The translations under genes were made by a program, and so were the position numbers. Below, piece by piece: positions 45,577 through 53,577 of a stretch of 64,000 nt of DNA. The stretch comes from Gammaproteobacteria bacterium (lineage in GTDB: Bacteria; Pseudomonadota; Gammaproteobacteria; JASBUN01): NCBI GenBank assembly GCA_030147845.1, contig JASBUN010000058.1:62001-126000 (forward strand), given 5' to 3'. The number at the start of each line of letters is the position of its first letter. Position 1 is the first letter of the stretch. The notes beneath the pieces are model-generated. The model worked only from the letters and a program-made list of their open reading frames with translations. It made no database searches and was not told where the DNA came from.

Positions 45577-47118
45577 TCATGATCGCTTGCTGCTATCCGA
45601 CACACGTCGAACGGTGTTCAGGCCGTCGAAATTGCCATCCTCGGCAATGCGATAACCGACCACATCGGAGCGGCAGGCAAAAAAGTTCTCCTCGTACCAC
45701 AGCGGCACGTAGGGCACGGTCTTCAACAACAACACCTGTAGCTGCCGGTATAAGGCGGCCCGCTGCGTTAGATCGTCGCTGTTTTCCGCAGCATCGATCA
45801 AATGGTCCGCTTCTGCACTGGCATAATGCCCGCGGTTCGCCCCCTTTGGCGGCACCGAACTGCTGTAGAATGCGTAGCGAAATATGTCAGGCGATTTAAT
45901 TCCGACCCAGCTTAAACTATACAACTGGAAACGGCCGGCCTTGATGTCCCCATAGAACGTCGCCCAGTCAAAACTGCGCAGACGCACCTCGATGCCGACA
46001 TCGGCGAGTTGCTGTTGGATGATGGTGGCGATACGAATGCGGAACGGATCGCTGGAGGTTTTATAGGTGAGTCTTAGCGGCCGCCGTTGGCTGTAACCGG
46101 CTTGGCGCAACAACTGGCGCGCACGCTGCGGGTCGTAAGCATACCCCCTCAATTGTGCATCCGCTGCCCAATGACCGGGTGGCAGTAACGCGCCGGCCAA
46201 GCGCGTCTCACCACCGAGCACGTACTTGACGATGGCCGGGCGATTGATGGCATAGGCAATGGCCTGACGTACGCGCACATCGGACAGAGCCGTGTCACGT
46301 AGATTAAAGCCGATGTAGGTAAAATTCGAACCAACACCACGCTGTAGTCGAACGTGCTCGCGCGTCGAGAGATATCGCACCAATTCCTTGGGCAGGTCAT
46401 TTTGCAGCATGTCGATCTCACCGCGCAGCAATTTCAATACCCGCACGGTCGCATCGGACACATACAGAAACTCGAACCGCTGCCCGTCTCGCCGCCGCTG
46501 TAGCACCAGCTTTGATTGCGTCGGCCACGACACTAGCTGGAACGAGCCGCTACCGAGGGGCCGATCCGAAAATGCTCTGTTGGCGGCAATCGCCTTGGCC
46601 GGCAAAATACCGATGACGAGGTAGGCAGGGAATAGCGGATCGGGACGGTCGAGATAAAAATCGACCGTATTAGCGTCAATGACCTTGATGCGCCGGATCA
46701 TCTCCAGTGAACCGCGATGCGGCGAAGCGTTAACGGGGTTGAGCACCGACTCATAGGTCGCTTTGACATCGCTTGCCGTGAGCCAACTGTTATCCGCGAA
46801 CCGACGCCCGTGTTGACCAAGCACAAAGCGGTAGTGAGTCGGGGCCAATGCGGTCCAGTGTGCCAAGGACGGCACCGCTCGTGAGGTGGCGTCAAAATCG
46901 ACCAGGCGCCGGTATAACAGGCGGTCAATACGCTGCGAGGTGGCATCGGTGGCATAGCGTGGATCGAGCGTGATCGGCGCACTGGCCAAACCGAAGCGCA
47001 GCACCGATGGCGCGTCGGCGGCTTGCGCGGTCGACAGCAACGAACACAACAGCAGGGGAAACAAAAGGCTGGAGATAATCGTTCGCGATAGCGCACCAAC
47101 GCGTGCTAAGAGGGTCAA
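45577..47118 (-). CDS. ABC transporter periplasmic solute-binding protein, family 5 (peptide/nickel type)
   Basis: A 513-residue exported binding protein of the DppA/OppA family. The chosen TTG at 47118 gives a classic signal peptide (MTLLARVGALSRTII then a leucine-rich core, cleavage after AQA near residue 33) and follows AAGGATTGG; an ATG at 47175 would give a much longer leader overlapping the CYTH gene more deeply. LRFGLASAPITLDPRYATD begins the mature protein, and RQAIAYAINRPAIV and LPPGHWAAD are family motifs. It starts next to the stop of the CYTH gene (near-overlap). With NagZ downstream, murein peptides are an attractive but unproved ligand. Confidence 0.88.
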   Translation of the reverse strand: MTLLARVGALSRTIISSLLFPLLLCSLLSTAQAADAPSVLRFGLASAPITLDPRYATDATSQRIDRLLYRRLVDFDATSRAVPSLAHWTALAPTHYRFVLGQHGRRFADNSWLTASDVKATYESVLNPVNASPHRGSLEMIRRIKVIDANTVDFYLDRPDPLFPAYLVIGILPAKAIAANRAFSDRPLGSGSFQLVSWPTQSKLVLQRRRDGQRFEFLYVSDATVRVLKLLRGEIDMLQNDLPKELVRYLSTREHVRLQRGVGSNFTYIGFNLRDTALSDVRVRQAIAYAINRPAIVKYVLGGETRLAGALLPPGHWAADAQLRGYAYDPQRARQLLRQAGYSQRRPLRLTYKTSSDPFRIRIATIIQQQLADVGIEVRLRSFDWATFYGDIKAGRFQLYSLSWVGIKSPDIFRYAFYSSSVPPKGANRGHYASAEADHLIDAAENSDDLTQRAALYRQLQVLLLKTVPYVPLWYEENFFACRSDVVGYRIAEDGNFDGLNTVRRVSDSSKRS

Positions 47119-47119
47119 A

Positions 47120-47587
47120 TCACCAATCCTTGTACGGATGCTCAACCAGGCAGACGTTATAATAACGAGGGTCATCGCTGACCTCGGCGCCGAGCCAGGG
47201 CGGCCGTTCAAATGACTCGTCGGCACTACGCAACTCGATTTCAGCCACCACCAGACCGGCATTATCACCCTCGAACACATCTATTTCCCATATATGTTGC
47301 GCATGTGCGACGCAATAGCGGGTTTTTTCCACCAACGGTTTACGCGCCAACTGCGCCAGCAGCTCCTCCGCCTCTTCCATGGCGATTTCATACTCGTATT
47401 CGCTCCGCTGTACGCCTAATGTAGCGCTTTTGATATTGAGATAAGCCTGCTGGCCACCAATGCGCACGCGCACCGAAGCCGGACCGGAATCGCACAAATA
47501 GCCTTGGCGGTAGCGTACCCCAGGGCGCGCCACGCTCTTCCAAGTGTCGTTTTGGAGCAGGAACTTACGTTCGATCTCGGTGGCCAT
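47120..47587 (-). CDS. CYTH-domain protein (inorganic triphosphatase-like)
   Basis: A 155-residue protein of the CYTH/TTM superfamily. The N-terminal ATEIERKFLL carries the ExExK motif that binds phosphate and metal in the tunnel. LNIKSATLGVQRSEYEYEI and VEKTRYCVAH supply further charged strands, and IDVFEGDNAGLVVAEIEL the closing strands. Related enzymes hydrolyse triphosphate or, in a few cases, make cAMP; triphosphatase activity is the likelier role for short standalone members. It is first in the minus-strand group and divergent from the oxidoreductase gene (134-base shared region). Confidence 0.9.
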   Translation of the reverse strand: MATEIERKFLLQNDTWKSVARPGVRYRQGYLCDSGPASVRVRIGGQQAYLNIKSATLGVQRSEYEYEIAMEEAEELLAQLARKPLVEKTRYCVAHAQHIWEIDVFEGDNAGLVVAEIELRSADESFERPPWLGAEVSDDPRYYNVCLVEHPYKDW

Positions 47588-47721
47588 ATTGGCGTCATGT
47601 CCATGAAGTGCAAAGGCTTATGGTATGACAGTCGGAGCGGATTGTGTATGCTAGGCGCCAAACCGTAATCCTTGACGACACCGACCGGGGTCGTCGCCGG
47701 TCACCGAGGCCATGCACCATC

Positions 47722-48717
47722 ATGAAAGCCGTGATCATGACTCGACCAGGGGGTCCCGAAGTCCTGCATATGCAGGAAACCGCCACACCCCATATACATC
47801 GTCCGCACGAACTGCTGGTCCGGATCAAAGCCGCCGGTATCAATCCAGTCGATACCAAGCTGCGCAGCAAAAGTACCTACTACCCGGACCGAACGCCAAC
47901 CATATTAGGTTGTGACGCCGCCGGCGTGGTGGAAGACATCGGCGACGCGGTAAGGCGATTTCGGCCTGGCGACGCGGTTTATTTCTGCCACGGCGGAATC
48001 GGCGGCGCAAACGGAAACTACGCCGAATTTGCCAGCGTTGATGAGCGTTACGTCGCGCACAAACCGGCGCAGCTCGACTTTGTACAAGCAGCGGCGGCGC
48101 CTCTGGTCCTGATCACGGCATGGGAAGCGCTGCATGATCGCGCACGCATCACTTCCGGTCAGCGCGTGCTCATACATGCCGGTGCCGGTGGCGTCGGACA
48201 CATCGCCATACAGTTGGCCAAGGAGGCCGGCGCGCAGGTCTGCAGCACGGTTGGTTCCGCCGACAAAGCGAAGTTGATCGAAGCGCTCGGCGCCGACCTT
48301 GCCATCCTCTATCGACAACACGACTTCGTCGAAGCGGTCATGGAATGGACCGCTGACGCCGGTGTTGACATCGGCTTTGATACCGTCGGCGGAAAAACAT
48401 TCGAAAATACCGCCGCAGCGATACGCGTATACGGCGATCTAGTCACGCTGCTGCAACCGGGCGCGGACACCGACTGGACACACATACGATTACGCAATTT
48501 GCGCGTTAGTTTGGAACTGATGTTGTCACCGATGTACTACCAGCTCGAATCGGCGCTACAGCACCAGGCTTGGATTTTGGAGCGCGGTGCCGAATTATTC
48601 GACAGCGGCCGGTTACAGATCCGGGTGCAGCAAACCTTCGCACTTGCCGAGGCAGCCGAGGCACATCGACTGCTGGAACGCGGCTCGCTGCACGGCAAGC
48701 TGGTACTGGTCCCATAA
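47722..48717 (+). CDS. zinc-independent quinone oxidoreductase (MDR family)
   Basis: A 331-residue medium-chain dehydrogenase/reductase. The N-terminal catalytic domain starts MKAVIMTRPGGPEVL; the Rossmann fold has AGAGGVGHIAIQLAKEAGAQV (near residue 150). Cysteines of the structural zinc lobe are absent, which fits NADPH:quinone reductases such as QorA. IGFDTVGGKTFENT and HGKLVLVP near the end are also typical. The start at 47722 is chosen on family N terminus. The following gamma-glutamylcyclotransferase gene begins 36 bases later. Confidence 0.92.
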   Translation: MKAVIMTRPGGPEVLHMQETATPHIHRPHELLVRIKAAGINPVDTKLRSKSTYYPDRTPTILGCDAAGVVEDIGDAVRRFRPGDAVYFCHGGIGGANGNYAEFASVDERYVAHKPAQLDFVQAAAAPLVLITAWEALHDRARITSGQRVLIHAGAGGVGHIAIQLAKEAGAQVCSTVGSADKAKLIEALGADLAILYRQHDFVEAVMEWTADAGVDIGFDTVGGKTFENTAAAIRVYGDLVTLLQPGADTDWTHIRLRNLRVSLELMLSPMYYQLESALQHQAWILERGAELFDSGRLQIRVQQTFALAEAAEAHRLLERGSLHGKLVLVP

Positions 48718-48753
48718 GCCGCGCGCAACCCGAGTAAAGGCTGCCTACTGTCC

Positions 48754-49167
48754 GTGAGCAAAGCGTTGCTGTTCTTCTATGGTACGTTGCAAACCGGCAC
48801 CGGCATCCGGCGGGTTGATCGCTTGCTGGCGCGGTGTACACGCGATGTCGGCCGCGCTTGGATATCGGGCCGCTTGTATGATCTTGGCCGCTACCCGGCC
48901 GCCGTGGCATCGGCCGGACACAACGCGCGTATCCATGGGCGCGTGGTCGAGCTACGCCAGGCACAGCGCTGGCTGAAGGTGTTGGATGACTACGAAGGTG
49001 TCACTCCGTTATGCGCAAGCGACGGCGAGTACGTGCGCACACAGATCACCGCCTATCTGCCAGCCGGGCGCCGAGTGCTGAACTGCTGGGCCTATTTTTA
49101 CCGGCAAAGTCCACGCTGGGCACGGCGCATCCGAACCGGGAGCTATATTGGCCGTGTACCGAATTAA
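48754..49167 (+). CDS. gamma-glutamylcyclotransferase-like (AIG2/GGCT fold) protein
   Basis: A 137-residue protein with the substrate-binding loop FYGTLQTGTG near the N terminus and the catalytic glutamate region LDDYEGV near residue 90, both typical of the BtrG/GGCT/AIG2 fold. Such enzymes cyclise gamma-glutamyl residues, releasing 5-oxoproline, though many bacterial members are untested. The start codon is GTG at 48754. Its last 20 bases overlap the start of the next gene. Confidence 0.88.
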   Translation: MSKALLFFYGTLQTGTGIRRVDRLLARCTRDVGRAWISGRLYDLGRYPAAVASAGHNARIHGRVVELRQAQRWLKVLDDYEGVTPLCASDGEYVRTQITAYLPAGRRVLNCWAYFYRQSPRWARRIRTGSYIGRVPN

Positions 49168-50284
49168 AGCAAACAGAACCATAGTACGCCGGGTTCTGGC
49201 GACGCTGATGTTATACCTTTTGCCGTCATGGTGCGGCGCGGCAGTGCCACTCGAACAAATCCATTTGCCGCCGGGTTTCCATATTTCGTTATTTGCCGAC
49301 CACGTGCCGGACGCCCGTTCCATGGCGCTCGGTCCGGACGGTATCGTGTTCGTCGGCAGCCGCCGCGCCGGTAAAGTCTATGCTCTGGTCGACCACAACG
49401 GCGATGGACGCGCGGATCAGCAATTCGTTATCGCCTCGGGGCTGAACATGCCCAACGGCGTTGCTTATCGCGACGGCTCACTCTATGTCGCTGCGGTCGA
49501 CCGGATTCTGCGTTTGGATCACATTGCCCAGCGACTTCACGATCCTCCTGCACCAACGGTAGTCACCAATCGCTTGCCTGCCGACCGCAGCCATGGCTGG
49601 CGTTACTTGCGATTCGGCCCCGACGGTTGGCTGTATGTTCCGGTCGGCGCGCCCTGTAATATTTGCCTGCGCCAAGGCTACGCCGAACTACGCCGCCTGA
49701 AAGTAGACGGCAGCGCCATGGAGACCTACGCACGCGGGATACGCAATACCGTTGGTTTCGACTGGGATCCGCGCAACGGCGAGCTCTGGTTCACAGACAA
49801 CGGTCGTGATGGTTTGGGCGACAACCAGCCCCCGGACGAACTCAATCATGCCCCGCACGAGGGCACGCACTTCGGTTACCCATTTTGCCACGGGCGCAAT
49901 ATAAGCGACCCGGAATTCGGAAAACTACGCGCCTGCCGCGAATTCACGCCGCCGGCGCTCGACCTCGGCGCTCACGTCGCCGCCTTGGGTATGCGTTTCT
50001 ACAGCGGTAACGCATTTCCGAAATCCTACCGGCATCGTGTCTTCATCGCCGAACACGGTTCCTGGGATCGCAGCAGCAAGGTCGGCTACCGCATCGTCAT
50101 GGTCGACATTAACAATGGCAAGGCGGTGCACTCGCGCGTATTCGCCAGCGGTTGGTTGCAAGGACAGCAGGCATGGGGCCGGCCAGTCGACATATTGGTC
50201 ATGCCGGATGGCGCGCTATTGGTGTCAGACGACCGCGCCGGCGTAATTTACCGCATCAGCTATCGCGCGTCGGCCGGCGGCTAA
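49148..50284 (+). CDS. exported beta-propeller sugar dehydrogenase-like protein (PQQ/L-sorbosone type)
   Basis: A 378-residue protein with an N-terminal signal peptide ending near residue 32 (LATLMLYLLPSWCGAA). The rest is a six-bladed propeller of the soluble glucose dehydrogenase/L-sorbosone dehydrogenase family: LPPGFHISLFADHVPDARSMA, LRFGPDGWLYVPVGAPCNIC, ELWFTDNGRDGLGDNQPPDELN and HGSWDRSSKVGYRIV. It probably binds PQQ and calcium and works in the periplasm; its substrate is unknown. Starts at TTG 49148 with GGGAG five bases upstream; GTG 49154 is an alternative. It overlaps the end of the cyclotransferase gene. Confidence 0.86.
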   Translation: MAVYRIKANRTIVRRVLATLMLYLLPSWCGAAVPLEQIHLPPGFHISLFADHVPDARSMALGPDGIVFVGSRRAGKVYALVDHNGDGRADQQFVIASGLNMPNGVAYRDGSLYVAAVDRILRLDHIAQRLHDPPAPTVVTNRLPADRSHGWRYLRFGPDGWLYVPVGAPCNICLRQGYAELRRLKVDGSAMETYARGIRNTVGFDWDPRNGELWFTDNGRDGLGDNQPPDELNHAPHEGTHFGYPFCHGRNISDPEFGKLRACREFTPPALDLGAHVAALGMRFYSGNAFPKSYRHRVFIAEHGSWDRSSKVGYRIVMVDINNGKAVHSRVFASGWLQGQQAWGRPVDILVMPDGALLVSDDRAGVIYRISYRASAGG

Positions 50285-50306
50285 CCCTCATCACTGCGGC
50301 GGTGGA

Positions 50307-51644
50307 TCAACGCCGTCCGAACACCGCGATCGATTCGACGTGCGCGGTGTGCGGAAACATGTCCATGACCCCGACCTGCAGTAATTCAAAGCCGCGCCGG
50401 TGCACAAGTTCGCCGGCGTCACGCGCCAAGGTGCCTGGATGACAAGACACGTAAACGATCCGTTCCGGTGACCAAGCCGCCAGCCACGGCAATACCTCCA
50501 GTGCACCGGCACGTGGCGGATCAAGCAAGACACGGTCGAAATGGCCACGCGCCCAGGGATACATGCTGACGTCTCCGGCTAAATTGACGGCATGAAACGT
50601 GGCATTGGCAATACGATTCCGTTCAGCATTCTGTCGCGCCCGCTGTACGAGAACTGCACTACCCTCTACCCCGGTCACCTGCGCCGCGCGACGAGCCAAG
50701 GGCAAGCTGAAGTTGCCTAAACCACAGAACAAATCCAGCACTTGCTGGGTGCCGTCGAGCGCTAGCAAATGTATGGCGCGCTCGATCATTTTTTGATTGA
50801 TTTCGGCATTGATCTGAATGAAGTCGGTAGGGCCGAAATCAAGCGCTATGTCATGCGCGTCCAACCGGTACGACAACCCCGCGTCTAGCGGGTAAAGCGC
50901 CGTAACGCTATCCGGTCCACCAGGTTGCAAATACACCTGAAATTTATGCCGGCGCGCGAAGTCTACCAGCGCGCACTCGTCGTCCACGCTCAAGTCGCTG
51001 AGATTGCGAAATACCAATGCGGTGGCGCTATCCGTTACCGCGACTTCTATTTGCGCGATGCGATCGCGCGCCTGAAGACCTTGGATAAGATCAGCCAAGA
51101 CCACCAGCTGCACCCCGACCGTGGGGTGTAGTACTTCACAGCGCTGCAGTTCGGTGACCAGCGGCGAACGCTGCTCGCGAAAGCCAACCAACACGCGGCC
51201 TTTCTTGCGGGCATATCGAACGCTCAGACGCGCGCGTCGCCGGTAGCCCCAATAAGGCCCGACCAGAGGCGGCAACTCGGCCTGTGGCGCAACATTGCCG
51301 ATGCGGCGCAAATTGTCCAGCAATAAGTTTTGTTTGAACTCGATCTGGCGCTCGGCCGCCAAGTGCTGCAGCGCGCAACCGCCGCATACACCGTAATGCA
51401 GACAACGCGGCTGCACGCGCTGGGGCGAGGCTTGCAAGATTTGCGTGACCTGCCCTTCGTCGTATTTTCGATGTCGACTCTGATAGCGAAACAGCACTTC
51501 TTCGCCCGGCAATGCGCCATCAACGAAGACCGCTTTACCGTCGATACGCGCCACTCCGCGTCCATCGTGCGCCAACGACTCGATGCGCGCCCGCGCCGTT
51601 TCATCGCCGTGCCGCGGCCGCTTATGCTTGCGTCTGGCGGACAT
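50307..51644 (-). CDS. rlmD: 23S rRNA (uracil(1939)-C(5))-methyltransferase RlmD
   Basis: A 445-residue enzyme. A TRAM domain (about residues 10-70) is followed by the iron-sulfur ligands in RCLHYGVCGGCALQHL and a SAM-binding Rossmann domain (VLDLFCGLGNFSLPLA near residue 295) with the catalytic cysteine in VYVSCHPGTLARD. RlmD methylates U1939 in 23S rRNA. Length matches E. coli RlmD (433). Its location next to cysM and barA/gacS follows the gammaproteobacterial order; relA is not in the window. Confidence 0.96.
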   Translation of the reverse strand: MSARRKHKRPRHGDETARARIESLAHDGRGVARIDGKAVFVDGALPGEEVLFRYQSRHRKYDEGQVTQILQASPQRVQPRCLHYGVCGGCALQHLAAERQIEFKQNLLLDNLRRIGNVAPQAELPPLVGPYWGYRRRARLSVRYARKKGRVLVGFREQRSPLVTELQRCEVLHPTVGVQLVVLADLIQGLQARDRIAQIEVAVTDSATALVFRNLSDLSVDDECALVDFARRHKFQVYLQPGGPDSVTALYPLDAGLSYRLDAHDIALDFGPTDFIQINAEINQKMIERAIHLLALDGTQQVLDLFCGLGNFSLPLARRAAQVTGVEGSAVLVQRARQNAERNRIANATFHAVNLAGDVSMYPWARGHFDRVLLDPPRAGALEVLPWLAAWSPERIVYVSCHPGTLARDAGELVHRRGFELLQVGVMDMFPHTAHVESIAVFGRR

Positions 51645-51674
51645 GGCATTCGCGAACTCGGCGACAGAGGCTGC

Positions 51675-52451
51675 TCAGGTTCCGCTCCAAGCGGTAACGA
51701 ACTCGTTCAGATGTGTCCTGTCTTCCTGCACCAGCGAGTCGCGCAGCAATTTGCATTCACGCGCGTATTCGGCGCTCGACAATTGCCCCCGAATAAGCTG
51801 AAAACGTAGGTAGACCAAATAGGTGTTGAGCACGTCGGTCTCGCAATAATTACGGATACCGGCAAGATCACCGGCCAGATAGCTGTCCCACACATGCGCG
51901 CCACTCATGCCCATCTTCCCGGGAAATCCCAACATGGTTGCGATCTCATCCAGCGGCGCGTTGGCACGCGCTTGATAGGCCGCCAACACATCCATCAAAT
52001 CGGTATGCCGAGTGTGGAAACGGCCGTGGTAATTGTTCCAGCGGAAGTCACGATCTTCGTCGCCGGTATCCCAATAACGCGGCGCGCTGATTCCGTGCAT
52101 CAAGGCACGATAATGCAGTACCGGAAGGTCAAAGCCACTACCGTTCCACGACACTAACGTGGGTACAAATCGGTCTATGCCGTCAAAGAACCGGCGCAGC
52201 AACTCCGCTTCATCGGAATCCTCTTCGCCCAACGACCATACTTTCACTTTATCGCCCGAACGCAGCACGGCGGCAATGGCGACAATGCGATGCAGGTGCA
52301 GGCGCAGAAAATCCGAACCGCCGGTTTCCCGACGACGCAGGTGAAACATGACTTTGGCTACCTCAGCATCGCTCAAGCCGTCGAGTTGATGCAGGCGGCG
52401 GGCACTGTCGACATCCGGTACGGTCTCTATGTCAAACACGAATACGTTCAT
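51675..52451 (-). CDS. predicted 3'-5' exonuclease (PolB-like DEDDy family)
   Basis: A 258-residue protein with the three exonuclease motifs: Exo I FDIETVPD near residue 6, Exo II SWNGSGFDLPVLHYR near residue 100, and Exo III YCETDVLNTYLVYLRF near 205, where the tyrosine four residues before Asp marks the DEDDy type. The family is related to the proofreading domain of DNA polymerase B but stands alone. It lies between rlmD and cysM on the same strand and 30 bases from rlmD, so they may be co-transcribed. The biological substrate is unknown. Confidence 0.9.
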   Translation of the reverse strand: MNVFVFDIETVPDVDSARRLHQLDGLSDAEVAKVMFHLRRRETGGSDFLRLHLHRIVAIAAVLRSGDKVKVWSLGEEDSDEAELLRRFFDGIDRFVPTLVSWNGSGFDLPVLHYRALMHGISAPRYWDTGDEDRDFRWNNYHGRFHTRHTDLMDVLAAYQARANAPLDEIATMLGFPGKMGMSGAHVWDSYLAGDLAGIRNYCETDVLNTYLVYLRFQLIRGQLSSAEYARECKLLRDSLVQEDRTHLNEFVTAWSGT

Positions 52452-52483
52452 GCGAATTGCATCCTTCCGAACGCGCCCACCCG

Positions 52484-53374
52484 CTAGTCCGGGAAGACCC
52501 CGGTGGACAAATAGCGATCACCCCGGTCGCAGATGATGCTAACGATGACGGCGTGCTCGACCTGCTGCGAAAGCCGCAGTGCGGCGGCCACGGCTCCGCC
52601 CGACGATACGCCGCAAAATATTCCTTCCTTGGCGGCCAGCGCCCGCGTCGTATCCTCGGCCTGCTTCTGCTCGACGTCCATGGTGCGGTCGACCCGCGCA
52701 GGCTCGTAGATGCGCGGCAGGTAGGCTTGTGACCATCGGCGGATGCCCGGGATACTGGCGCCCTCGGCCGGCTGCACGCCAACGATCTCGATAGACGGGT
52801 TTTGCTGTTTCAGATAACGTGAAGTGCCCATTATGGTGCCGGTGGTACCCATGGCGCTGACGAAGTGCGTAACCGTGCCCGCGGTATCGCGCCAAATCTC
52901 CGGACCGGTGCTGCGGTAGTGGGCATCGGGATTGTCAGCGTTGCTGAACTGATCCAGCACGCGACCCTTGCCCTGCGCCGCCATTTGATCGGCGAGATCG
53001 CGCGCCCCTTCCATGCCGCTGTCCTTGGATACCAGCACAATGTCCGCGCCATACGCTTTCATAACCGATCTGCGCTCGACGCTCATGTGCTCAGGCATGA
53101 CCAACACCATGTGATAGCCCTTGATGGCGGCCGCCATCGCCAGCGCGATACCGGTATTTCCGCTGGTGGCCTCAATCAACGTATCTCCCGGCCGGATTTC
53201 GCCGCGCGACTCGGCGTGCTGGATCATACCCATGGCCGGGCGGTCCTTAACCGAGCCGGCAGGATTGTCGCCTTCCAGCTTAACCAGCACAACATTGGTG
53301 GTGTCGCCCGGCAAGCGTTGCAGGCGAACCAGCGGCGTATTGCCGACGAATGCTTCAATGGTGGGGAATTCCAT
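52484..53374 (-). CDS. cysM: cysteine synthase B
   Basis: A 296-residue PLP enzyme that makes cysteine from O-acetylserine and sulfide or thiosulfate. The PLP lysine is K43 in NPAGSVKDRPAM; TSGNTGIALAMAAA binds the substrate carboxylate, and the phosphate-binding GTTGTIMGTSRYL loop follows. CysM rather than CysK is supported by the short N-terminal MEFPTIEAFVGNTPLVRL and by synteny beside barA/gacS. The start at 53374 is the CysM consensus; in-frame codons upstream are not coding. A 12-base tandem repeat lies 13 bases ahead of the start. Confidence 0.96.
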   Translation of the reverse strand: MEFPTIEAFVGNTPLVRLQRLPGDTTNVVLVKLEGDNPAGSVKDRPAMGMIQHAESRGEIRPGDTLIEATSGNTGIALAMAAAIKGYHMVLVMPEHMSVERRSVMKAYGADIVLVSKDSGMEGARDLADQMAAQGKGRVLDQFSNADNPDAHYRSTGPEIWRDTAGTVTHFVSAMGTTGTIMGTSRYLKQQNPSIEIVGVQPAEGASIPGIRRWSQAYLPRIYEPARVDRTMDVEQKQAEDTTRALAAKEGIFCGVSSGGAVAAALRLSQQVEHAVIVSIICDRGDRYLSTGVFPD

Positions 53375-53386
53375 GCAAAATCCTGT

Positions 53387-53410
53387 ATTCTCTAGTATAT
53401 TCTCGAGTAT
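53387..53410. promoter_or_regulatory. 12-base tandem repeat ahead of cysM
   Basis: ATTCTCTAGTAT and ATTCTCGAGTAT stand back to back, differing at one position. Read on the minus strand the same bases give ATACTCGAGAAT and ATACTAGAGAAT, which also contain a possible -10 element (TATACT). The repeat begins 13 bases from the cysM start and within the divergent cysM-barA spacer, so it may be an operator for a sulfur- or iron-responsive regulator; the factor is unknown. Confidence 0.45.
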
Positions 53411-53577
53411 CGAGGGTAGCCGCCAATGCCACCGAGCGCGCGCGCAGGTTCCATAACGCGAACCGCGACGATTATAACATAGCGGTAGACAGGCCAGCGG
53501 GCACCCTGACGGCGACACGTAGTGACGGATACGTAGATATTGCAATTCGTCGCGGGGGACGGGGCGGAGGCATCGAC

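Noticed and set aside
47119-47280. ATG further upstream (47175 or 47280) as start of the solute-binding protein
   Set aside because: These would give a long leader ahead of the signal peptide and overlap the CYTH gene; TTG at 47118 gives a normal signal peptide and a ribosome-binding site, though this remains a judgement.
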